Positions 54,609 through 64,000 of a DNA stretch of 64,000 nt are shown piece by piece. The translations under genes were made by a program, and so were the position numbers. The stretch lies in the NCBI GenBank assembly GCA_039707655.1, contig CM077672.1:457228390-457292389 (forward strand). Direction: 5' to 3'. Numbering within the stretch: the first letter of the stretch is position 1; every line of letters starts with the position of its first letter. This DNA comes from Elymus sibiricus. Lineage: Eukaryota; Streptophyta; Magnoliopsida; Poales; Poaceae. The notes below the pieces were generated by a model. The model had not been told where the DNA came from. It made no database searches and was given only the letters and a program-made list of their open reading frames with translations.

Positions 54609-55524
54609 ATGGTTGCAGAAATGGTTGTTGCGCCGTTGAACTTGCCCGTGCTCATCACCGTCCTCGCCTTCCTTCTCGTGGTGATCACCCTCCTCGTCTC
54701 CACCAGGCGCAGCAGCAATGCGCAGCGGCTGCCCCCGTCGCCGAGGGGCCTGCCGGTCGTCGGCCACCTCCACCTGCTCGGGAGCCTGCCGCACCGGAGC
54801 CTCCGGTCGCTGGCCGCGTCCCACGGCCCGGTCATGCACCTGCGGCTCGGCCGCGTGCCCACCGTCGTGGCGTCCTCCGCGGCCACGGCGGAGGAGGCCA
54901 TGAAGACCCGCGACCTGGACTTCGCCGGCCGCCCCAGCCTCCTCATGGTCGACCGCTTCTACTACGGCACCGGCGGCATCGGCTTCGCGCCCTACGGCGA
55001 GCACTGGCGCCAGGCGCGCCGCGTCGCGTCCCTGGGAGGCCCATCTCCCGCGCCTTCCCTACCTGAAGGCCGTGATCAACGAGACCCTGCGGCTCCACCC
55101 GCCGTCGCCGCTCCTGCTGCCGCGGGAGACGCTGGAGGACACCCGGCTGCTGGGCTACGACGTGCTGGCGGGCACCCGGGTCCTGATCAACGCCTGGGCC
55201 ATCGGCCGCGACCCGGCGACGTGGGGGGGGGGGCGCGCTGAGGAGTTCGCGCCGGAGAGGTTCCTCGGGTACGACCTCGGCGCCGGGCAGGACTTCTCGT
55301 TCCTGCCCTTCGGCGCCGGGAGGAGGGGCTGCCCCGGGGTGGACTTCGCCATGCTGTCCAACGAGCTGGCGCTGGCGAGCCTCGTGCATGGCTTCGACTG
55401 GGGGATGCCCGGCGGGAGGACGCCGCCGGTGGACATGAGCGAGCTGTACGGCCTCTCCGTGTGCCTCAAGGCGCCTCTGCTTCTGGTCGCCAAACCATGG
55501 TCGTCCATGGATGAATGGCGTTGA
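54609..55524 (+). pseudogene. Cytochrome P450 (A-type, CYP71-like) with the middle deleted
   Basis: The 5' part (54,609 to about 55,035) encodes a membrane anchor (LITVLAFLLVVITLLV), the proline-rich hinge LPPSPRGLPVVGHLHLLG and the C-helix GEHWRQARRV. The 3' part, in another frame (about 55,040-55,524), starts PYLKAVINETLRLHPP (K-helix ExxR) and continues with EEFAPERFL and the haem loop FLPFGAGRRGCPG, then a normal C-terminus. Roughly 200 residues between the C- and K-helices are gone, including the I-helix oxygen-binding motif, and the junction shifts the frame. The remaining parts are well conserved, so the deletion is probably recent. Substrate is unknown. Confidence 0.93.
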
Positions 55525-55553
55525 ATGAGCTAGGATCGACGGTGCTTCTTTTT

Positions 55554-57130
55554 TCTGCATATAAGTATATACTATTACTAAAGGGGGAAGGATCCCTTTT
55601 TTCTGGTTTTTTTGAAAAAAAAATTTTGAAAGATCACTGTTTATTTTCCATCAACATCAGTAAACAGTGCGATAAAACAGTAACAACGGTAAAAACAATA
55701 ACCTCGGTGAACAGTGCAACTAATGAACAGTAGCCGCGGGGAGAATGAACGGTTCCCTGGATGAACAATGCATGCTTACTTTTTTTTTTTGCTTTCTCCG
55801 AATGAAAAATACGCGCGTTTTAAAAAAAACAGGAAGATTTTTTACGCGTCATTTCTCTCCCCTTCCTCCACCCTCACGTCCTTATATAAAGAGTTAAGAT
55901 TTATAATTTTCTACACATCATTTCTCAACACCGGCGTACCGATGCGCAGCCGCCTCAATCGTCTCCTGATCCTTTCCGATGATTGTGCTGCCAGGGCACA
56001 GAAACAGTAGTATGGAACTGTTTATTCGCATGAACAGTAACCCATGGGAAATATAAGTTCTCGACCGATTACTGCCCATTTTTACAACACAATAACAGTT
56101 AAAAGTGCACTAACAAATAGCCAAACAAAAACCGAAACATTATCCAAATAAACTCAGGACTACTAACCGAAACAATAGCCCAAAGAAACCGAAACAACAA
56201 CCCCGAATAGCCCCGAGCAACAAAACCAGTGAAACGGAACAACACCTGAATAAACCAAAAGCATTAACCCACACGAACCATAAAACTGAAACAGTAACCG
56301 AATTTTAAACCAAAACAATACACTCAAATAAACCGGAACAACTAAGAAAAGTAAAACAGTACTACGATTCACGTGAACAGTAATCCAGAAGAAATATTAA
56401 AAAAAAAACCGAAAAAAACTGGAACTCCTCCTCCCTCGATCCGAAACAGTAAAACCAGTGAAACGGAACAACACCGGAATAAACCGAAAACATTAACCCA
56501 CCTGAACCATAAACCGAAACAGTACCTACTAACAATTACCCAAACAAAAACCGAACATTATCCGAATAAATTCAGCACTACTAACAAAAACAATAGCCTA
56601 AATAAACCGAAACAACAACCCCGAATAATCCGGAGCAACAAAACCAGTAAAATGGAACAACACCGGAATAAACCGAAAACATTAACCCACACGAACCATA
56701 AAACCGAAACAATAACTGAATTTCGAACCAGAACAATACACCTGAATAAACCGGAACAAAAAAAACAGCACTATACATTCACGCGAGCAGTAATCCAGAA
56801 GAAATATAAAAAAATCAAAAAAACTGGGACTCCTCCTCCCTCGACCCGGAACAGTAAAACCGGTGAAACGGACCAATACCGGAAAAAGCCGAAAGCATTA
56901 ACCCACCCAAATCATAAACCAAAACAGTACCTGAATTGCAATCCAGAACAATACACCCAAATAAACCGAAACAATAAAAACAGTAAACCAGCACTATGCA
57001 TCCACGTGAACAGTAATCCAAAAAGAAATAACCACAAAATAAAAATATATGTTATTTTCTTGCTTATTTCGATAAAATATAGACAAAATCTGTCACGGGC
57101 GCGGCGTGCGCCGCGCTCCTTCAGCGCTAG
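55554..57130 (+). mobile_element. Non-autonomous Helitron
   Basis: The 3' end is diagnostic: a GC hairpin GCGCGGCG-TG-CGCCGCGC (57,099-57,116), a 10-nt spacer, then CTAG at 57,127-57,130 followed by T. The 5' end is placed at TCTGCATATAAGTATATACT (55,554), which resembles grass Helitron starts, but the base before it is T, not the expected A, so this end is approximate. There is no Rep/helicase gene. The inside is mostly tandem sequence rich in AAACCGAAACAA-type motifs. Confidence 0.75.
56108..57010. repeat. Tandem ~420-bp repeats inside the Helitron
   Basis: The block starting at TACTAACCGAAACAATAGCC (56,160) recurs at 56,579 (spacing 419). Within it, AAACCAGTGAAACGGAACAA recurs at about 56,225, 56,451, 56,641 and 56,857. 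Each unit is itself built of shorter AAACCGAAACA-like repeats. Confidence 0.85.
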
Positions 57131-58598
57131 TATACTAATAATGTGGAGCGGTCCCGATCGAACAAGTGTTAAAGTGGGAATGTTTTCTTAATTTTTTTTA
57201 AATGGAGGCAAAATATTTTCCTCATCTATTTTAATTAAAATTAAGAAGAGTGTACAAATAATTACAAGTTGATCAAACTGCACATTAGCACAGTCCTACT
57301 CTCGCAGCATGATCGAACTCAAGTGTTTTGTGCCCGCATCCCCTCGCACGATGGCTTCGACTTTAGTCTTATGTGTGATGGCACTAGATATGGGAGGAAT
57401 ATTTCTAAAGAACATCGCATTCTGCTCATTGCAAATTGCCAACAAGGTAAGCATAACAAGGGATGTGATCTTCTTCTTCCTAAAGCCGTTGAACGGTTAT
57501 CATGGAACACCGCCAATCCATGTCCGAACTGAAGTTGCACCAATGCAAGATACGGATCTCGACATGGCGCATTTGGGTCTCCATTGGGCGCAATTGACAT
57601 AAGCCACAATTCAACCATCTTACTCTTTGCAATTGGGCAGCCATCGAAATCTGCTTTTGTACCGTCTTTCTCAAAAAAAAAAATTGAACCATAAATTCTT
57701 TGTGGTGTAACCTGACAAAGTCCTAGACTTGGCATGAGGGCTACCATTTTCCTGGGTTTATTCAGGCTTTTGGTGCTATTCCTTCAATGTTGTGATGTGT
57801 TCGTCAACTACGAGGCACTTGTGAGGGCAAGCATGCGGCTCGATGGTTTGATGTGGCGGTGGACACCAGGCCCGCCCAAGTTGAATCCCTGGGATCGATT
57901 TGGGTGTCTCACCCGAGCTATTTTCCCCTTGCAGGGTTACTCACAAGTCCACAGGGAGGATGATGTACTCACCCTTCACAGAATTGGATGGCTGCAGAAA
58001 TTTCTCAATTGCCACATGTGTATAGATTGTAGATCTTCTTAGGTGCATAGCTAGGTATGTGGTGTGTTGTGCATCTGTTTAATTGCTACAACTTGTATCC
58101 ATGTAACTGAGGCTAAAAAACTTCGTCAATATCAAGATGTGTCACTCGATCTCTTTGGGTGCTCGTGCTCATATGGTATAGGGGTAGGGTGTGTATTGTG
58201 ATAGTGCACGTGCGTATTGCTGGCCAGCATAAAAAAAAACTCAACAGTGCACCCTAAGATTTCACAATACTTTGCATGTTAGTTTTCCTTTGTAATACTA
58301 AAAATATCAATATGTAAAATTTGTTGTTGCTATCATTTTGTTTGGTTGATTATTCCATTGAAAAGAAAAGGCATACACTAAAGTTTGGTTGTCCACAACT
58401 AAACTGAGTATAATAATAACATGCTAGAACGTTGCACGGCACTTCACAGCTAAATTCAGCCATACACCAAAAGGAAGCAGGTTCAGTCAAGCATGCAGCT
58501 AACTATCATACAGATCAAGACGGAGGTTTCTAGGAAACCTAGACAAGTCACCTATTACAGACAAGTAATCGTCAACACTGCCAAAGGAAAACCCGATT
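57131..58598. other. Intergenic, no gene recognised
   Basis: Short frames only. The segment 57,270-57,680 ends in an A run (about 57,668-57,678) and could be a retroposon 3' end, but no target duplication was found. The right part includes the 3' UTR of the minus-strand protease gene. Confidence 0.45.
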
Positions 58599-61500
58599 CT
58601 AACCCAGAAACCGAGGCATTGAGGAGCTCCTCGTTCGTCGCTTATCTGTTGCCGGAATCGGCACAAGGACCTTGCGACGCTTCTTGCGCCGCTCTGTCTT
58701 CTCCGCGGTAGACTCGACGTCCTTCTCAAAGCAACTGTCCTCGGAAACTTGCATCTTCTGATCTTCGGAGGTGCTGGCAAGAAGACGCCTTTTAGCATCG
58801 CAGGGTTTGTCCTCACAAACTGCTTCATTCGGTTTGTCCTCCAAAATTTCCATCTTCTGATCTTCGGAAGAGCTATCAGGAAGAGGAGTTTTAGCATCGC
58901 ATGGTTTGTCCTCGCAAACTGCTCCATTCTGTTTGTCCTCGCAAATTTCCATCTTCTGATCTTCGGAGATGCTATCAGGAAGAGGACTTTTAGCATCGCA
59001 TGGTTTGTCCTCGCAAACTGCTTCATTCGGTTTGTCCTCACAAACTGTTTCATTCTTCACGCAGGAGGCGCTGTCTACGTCAGGCATCTCAGCATCGGTA
59101 CGGTTAGTGTCATCTTCACAAGGAACTGCCTCGCCTGCTCCTGGTCCTAAATTACCGTGTGCATCCACACTGTCCGCATGAGCTTCATCGCTCCCATCTT
59201 TACTGTCACCTGACACGATGGTGCTAGTCTCTCCCTCTTTGGACTCATGGGGGTCAGCGCTGTCGCTGATAGCACAGTTGTCAATGTTTCCCTCTTTGGA
59301 CTCGGGTGAAATATGATGCTCGCCATCAATGATCTTATCCGCAGCTGCGCAAGTTTCCTCCATGCCAACTTCGATATCGTCTTCTACCATGAGATCCACA
59401 GAAGTATCTTCCTGTTTCTTATCCTCGGATTCGACAGCAATTGTTGCGGGGGAATGCTCAGAAACATCGTTATTCAAATCACATACCACGAGTAAAGACT
59501 GGTCAGCAACATCGTTGTTCAAATCACATACCACGAGTGAAGACGTGTCCTCAGAAATATCACCCTTGGCCTCCTCGGCTTCAACAATGTTTCTTTCTAA
59601 AGAATGCTCAGAAGTATTCCCTTCTATATCACCAGCCGCAACAGATCCCGTAACATCAGGAAGATCACCTCTGCCATTGTCAGCTTCGTCTTTGGTGCTT
59701 GCTGGATCAGGTGCAATGTAACCTTCCCTGGCATCAGACATCATGGCAGGATGCATATCTCCGGAAACATCACAGCAATCATCCACAACTTCATTTATGT
59801 TTGTTTCCAAACTATGTTCTTTGTAGGCCATTGCCTCAGAGTTATCAGAGAATGAGCCACACTTGGAATCCATAATATCATGCACCGTAACTGCTGCTTG
59901 GCTGGAAATTGTCTGGTTATTATGCAAATAATCCAGCATGGATTCCTCACAAGTGTCCTGATCTTTTACCACATAACCATCATCCTTCAACGCTTCAGCA
60001 CCTTCTGGGGCACATGATCTCAGGTCAAGTTCATTATCATAATCCGCAAGAGGTGGCTCACTTTCCACACCCTGGCTTGGCATGCTTTTGACACTATCTC
60101 CGTCTAGTGGACAAACCTACCAATAATAATGGAGAACAACAAAAGGTACAAAATGGCATTAGAAAACAAGTTCAACAAGTTAATTACTACCAATCAATTG
60201 AAACGCTAGGAGTACTTAGCCATTAGCTAAATTATACCTGCATGTCTTGTACAGCAAATGTTGTAACCCCTTCAGGCTCTAAAATGCATCCAGAAACAGG
60301 TAGCCCATTTCCAGAATCATTAAAGCAGATGGATGTGGATTGTTGCTGTGTTCCAGGAATTTGGCAAACTGAGTCAGATTCACCAGCAGAGCACCCCTGA
60401 GCAAGGAACTCCCGAGCTGCTTCATGCTCAGCATTTTCACTTCCTAGATAGCTTTCGTCAAACTGCTCGCTACCACAGGTTAGCTCCGGAAAAGTTTGAG
60501 AAGGTTCTGTCACTAGCTCCTGGATTAACTTCCGGATCAATGAACGCTTCATAGAAGCTTCAGCGGGTTCAAACCAACCATCACTGAGCTGAAAAGTACA
60601 TCAAGCATTAAAATATGGGGTTAACAAAATATCCAAAATGAGATGGGTGAAGATTACTCGAGCAGAGAGACATCAACTTCTCCTGCTAAAAAGAATGTAC
60701 TAGGCTACAGGCTATATAAAGAATTTCACCGAACACCTGCCACTCCAACTGAGAGGATGAAAAGGTGGGATCAAAACTCAAGAGTGCTCACATCATACCC
60801 ATCCCCATAATTTAATTAGGAAAGTGTGCCCAAGCTCCCAACCACCAACAATTTCGTAAGGCAGCAAACAGCCCATCCATGTTTTAAGCTTTAACTTTGA
60901 TAACCCAGCAACTGTACTTTTCACCAGGTGCAAAATGCCACCGTACTTCAAACTTTGATTAATCTCCAACAACTCCAATGTTCAATTCGATTTACAACCT
61001 ACGCATTATAATGGATAGCATGAGTCTACGTCTATTTTCTTGATTAACACGGACCGCCATATTTGCAGAAAATATGAATCCTAACGCCAGCAAGTACCAT
61101 ACATCAATTCCTCTTATTTTTTGAGATTACAGGTAGCAAGTTGCTCAAATGCAAATGGAGATGGTCAGGCCATAAGTAACTATGGTAAATTGACTAAGGT
61201 GAAGGTACAAACGAATGGTTACAATCTTGGAGAAGTAGGAATAGGTTCTGTGCAGCTTTCTCTGACTTTCATCAACAAATTTCTAACAGACGCATGCACA
61301 TCTGAATTATAGCTAGAATAAAATAATCTATGACATTAGTGATTATGTACTAGAATATCCACACTTTGCATGGTGTTCACTATAACACAAAAATTAGTAT
61401 TTACTGAAGGAAAATAAACAAAATTACATAAACAGAAGAAAAAACTGTAGGCTGCTAATGAAATAGAGAGCTGGGGGCCCAAACATAACAACATCAAAAT

Positions 61501-63581
61501 TTAAGAAAAATAATTAATGAGAACTCACAAAGGTTGAGGATACTGATATCTTCAAAGGGTTGAAGCTACTGGGATAATCCATCAGAAAGCGTTCCACATA
61601 ATGGAGCAGGAACAGGCCACAGTCAAATGAGTTATCTTGCTGAGGGAGCTGGACGGACAAATAGAACAAAGTTATATCACAATAAGAAAAGAGATATTGA
61701 CAAATGAAATAAAAGAAATTTCCTTGTTCTGTAGGCATGTATACGATATAAAAGAAATTTCTTTGTCCTGTAGGCATGTATACGATATACATTTGCAACC
61801 CTGTGAGTTATATCAACAATGAAGGCGTTGACCGGCTGAAAGTATTTTTCATAGAATGAAAATATGTTGGACTGGCTAGCTTAACAAGTCAAAACAAACT
61901 AGCTCAAGAGATAGTTAACAGAAGCTCCTAGTCCTAACCCATTAGACAAGCAGTCCCTGGACTGCAATTTCAGTTAAAACAGAGAGCCTACAATTTAATA
62001 CCTTTATTGCCTATTACATGTTCATGAGGCATTTAATTTTTCGTGCGTGCACGGGTGGGAGGGTGTGTGTGCGCCGCAATTTGCGCTGAATTCACTGTTT
62101 GGTTGGCCACAGATTAGCAAGGATAAGCAAAAACTAAAATGCACACGCGAACAGAAGTTCATCAAAAAATTGACAACAGGGCAAGACTGGCATCAGGACA
62201 GGATTTTGCCAAGCATTTTTTTTTGTAAATTTTAGCTTCAAACCTTAAACCCTAATGGATAAGAAGATTTTTCTAATAATTTCAAACCTTAACATTTTTA
62301 TCCAGTTAACACATTGGCTAAATACCTTCGATAAATATCCACACCAGTTACCATCTATACCTCTCCATGATTGGTGAGTGCAAGTGGCAATGCAATTTAA
62401 AAAGAGCTCTTTTATTTATTGATCACTCATGAAATGAAATAACAAGGGGTAGTGTTTCTTTCAGTGCTTGCCCTCTTCACAGCATCAACATCAAATGGTC
62501 CTCAGAACTAGTGTAAGTCCGAAATTGGCATCAAACATAGAAGTACTGAACAACAATTTTCCAGAGACACATGAGACTTGATACTAAAAGCTGATGTTCA
62601 CAAACCTCAAGGGAGACAAATCTCAGATTTAAGAATTTGTCTGAAATATCTAATGCTGATTCAGGGTGCCTTTCCTTCCACTCTTCCCACAGATAACTGC
62701 ACCAGAAAGAGTCAAACTCAGCAGATATTGGTCACCAAGTGACTCTCAAGTGATAAGATAAATAGGAGTAATGAAGTGCAAAAACCGACATTGACTGTTT
62801 GCACTTTTCAGTTATGATATACTTCCAAATTAAATGTTTCAGGCATTTATGTGGTCTACAAGAGACGCCTTTGACCATTACCTAGTCCAAAATATATTAA
62901 CAATTATATAATTTTTATATAAACGTGCTTCTGATAACTATAGTGTCCATTTTTTTTATCTGAAAATCCTAAAGATCATATGTGGTCAAAGTTATGAAAA
63001 TCTGATAGTGCATCCTAAAATAAACTAATTTGCACAAAAGCAGCACAAGATGTCACTCTTCCAGAAATGAGTTTACCTTTGAATAATGTCTTTCAGTCCA
63101 CTGTGATTTCCTTTAAGAGAATCCATATGTAATATGCATGGAACTTTACCATGCCCTTTTGCTTCACCATCTGAAGCAAAACAACGGGAAAGTAAAACAC
63201 TACTCCATAAAAATGTTAAAAGTACCAACTTTAATTTATGTTCGCACCTTCAGATGTTTCCACTTCTCCAGGATAACAAATAACAATCAAGCTCCAATGC
63301 AAGCTGCAATGCAGAAACATAATTAACAGTGCACAAAAGTTATCATTTTAACAATAAAAAGAAGTTGACAAGTTCCTTGCCTGAAGTTCACTGGAATAAA
63401 TAGAAAATCCTTCGCAAATATGTTTATTTTTCGGGTCCACTTGCGGACACGTAAAAAAGCTGATCTACCCTCTGGAGCTCTCCCTTGATCTTTGTCAAGA
63501 TCTGCCAGCTTGCGAAAAAAGAAGCTATTGAAGAAGTGGTACTTGCACTTCTCGGTGGTCTTCATTCTTGTGCTTAAGTAT
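58599..63581 (-). CDS. ULP2-type SUMO-specific cysteine protease, 5' end outside the window
   Basis: Seven exons by consensus and phase (minus strand): 63,381-63,581; 63,248-63,303; 63,077-63,170; 62,606-62,696; 61,529-61,648; 60,239-60,588; 58,599-60,116. They encode the C48 peptidase core: KWTRKINIFAKDFLFIPVNF, then LHWSLIVICYPGE (catalytic His codon 63,297-63,299), CILHMDSLKG (Asp codon 63,121-63,123) and PQQDNSFDCGLFLLHYVERF (Gln and Cys; Cys codon 61,619-61,621). All catalytic positions are present. A long acidic tail follows (about 500 residues in the last exon) with three 33-residue repeats and a basic end (RRKKRRK). The family (plant ULP2A/2B, SPF/ASP1) removes SUMO from nuclear proteins. 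Upstream exons must lie beyond 64,000. The first intron seen uses a GC donor. Confidence 0.9.
58760..59060 (-). repeat. Three in-frame 99-bp tandem repeats in the ULP2-like gene
   Basis: In the acidic tail, the unit EDKPNEAVCEDKPCDAK followed by PLPDS-SEDQKMEI repeats three times with a period of 33 residues. The third unit is the most diverged (RRLLAST). All keep the frame. Confidence 0.9.
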
Positions 63582-64000
63582 CTGCAAATAAGAAAACCAA
63601 AGCATAGTTGTAATTACAAATGAGTAAAATGCACCCCAGAGAAATGTGAAGTTAACAGGCACATAATGAAGAATTGTAACTGAACACATCAGAAATAGAA
63701 ATTCATCTTTCATGATATTTAAATCGATAATGAAATCAGATTTTGTTCAGAGCCAACAACTATGATAGTTCTCCATGAGAACTGTATCACATTGTTATTC
63801 AAAAATTACTGTCCATGCAATGCATGAAACGAGCAGAGCCATGACGATAAAGAAGATTTCATATCATAAACAACTTAAGAAAACATAAATACGGAACTGC
63901 ATCTGCATGTAGCAAAGCAGGTGATCAGATCTACAAATATTACAATAGCAATTACAAATATTATAAAAAGCAATTGCGACAGCACAAAAAGTGTAATTGG
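63582..64000. other. Intron of the ULP2-like gene up to the window edge
   Basis: A pyrimidine-rich tract and TTATTTGCAG acceptor precede the exon at 63,581. No further exon is evident before the window ends, so this is intron. Confidence 0.6.

Noticed and set aside
54563..55560. Long minus-strand frames opposite the P450 (up to 205 codons)
   Set aside because: High GC leaves the reverse strand open. The plus strand has clear P450 motifs.
57269..58042. Frames of about 90-140 codons on both strands
   Set aside because: No domain, no consistent splice signals, and mutual overlap. Probably old repeat sequence.

Overview
This is plant nuclear DNA, almost certainly from a Triticeae grass (wheat, Aegilops, barley or rye). 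The evidence is split eukaryotic genes with GT-AG introns, a solo LTR whose ends match the BARE-1/Angela/WIS copia group, CACTA elements with complex subterminal repeats, Mutator-like elements, a Helitron, LINE debris and Stowaway remnants. Most of the window is transposon. Nothing bacterial or viral was seen.

Layout. 1-8.7 kb: AT-rich sequence with a decayed LINE zinc-binding region, a small two-exon gene (copy 1, 4207-4730), two retroposon 3' ends in opposite orientation (6.05-7.1 kb) and a ~90-bp minisatellite (7.3-8.65 kb). 8.7-11.4 kb: a decayed CACTA element. 11.5-19.5 kb: a MITE, a LINE RNase H fragment carrying a nearly pure poly(A) insertion, then a 5'-truncated LINE interrupted by a Mutator-like element that is itself interrupted by a solo LTR, each with its own target-site duplication. 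19.5-22.6 kb: copy 2 of the small gene, another LINE fragment, and the 3' half of an F-box/FBD gene.

22,613-33,669 is an 11,057-bp CACTA element with an AGG target duplication, inserted in frame inside the F-box/LRR/FBD gene whose 5' half resumes at 33,673-35,101. The element carries an intact TNP2-type transposase, a second gene ending in a Ulp1-like C48 protease domain (five in-frame stops), and a small intact passenger gene for a coiled-coil protein with a C-terminal membrane anchor.

35-41 kb holds a second poly(A)-type micro-insertion, a 1.2-kb retroposon with 16-bp duplication, a foldback MITE, and a broken third copy of the small two-exon gene whose 5' flank is split by a 1.15-kb insertion. 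41.6-45.2 kb is an intact single-exon TOC159-type chloroplast import receptor. 45-58 kb has degenerate repeats, a small secreted eight-cysteine protein gene (51,255-51,536), a copia fragment, a second Mutator-like element, a P450 pseudogene lacking its middle, and a non-autonomous Helitron. From 58.6 kb to the right edge, on the minus strand, runs a multi-exon ULP2-type SUMO protease gene whose 5' end lies outside the window.

The genes most likely to be functional for the host are TOC159 (plastid protein import), the ULP2-like SUMO protease, possibly the cysteine-rich peptide, and possibly copies 1 and 2 of the small membrane-protein family. No operon-like cooperation is implied. All calls come from reading the sequence; no database search was run.
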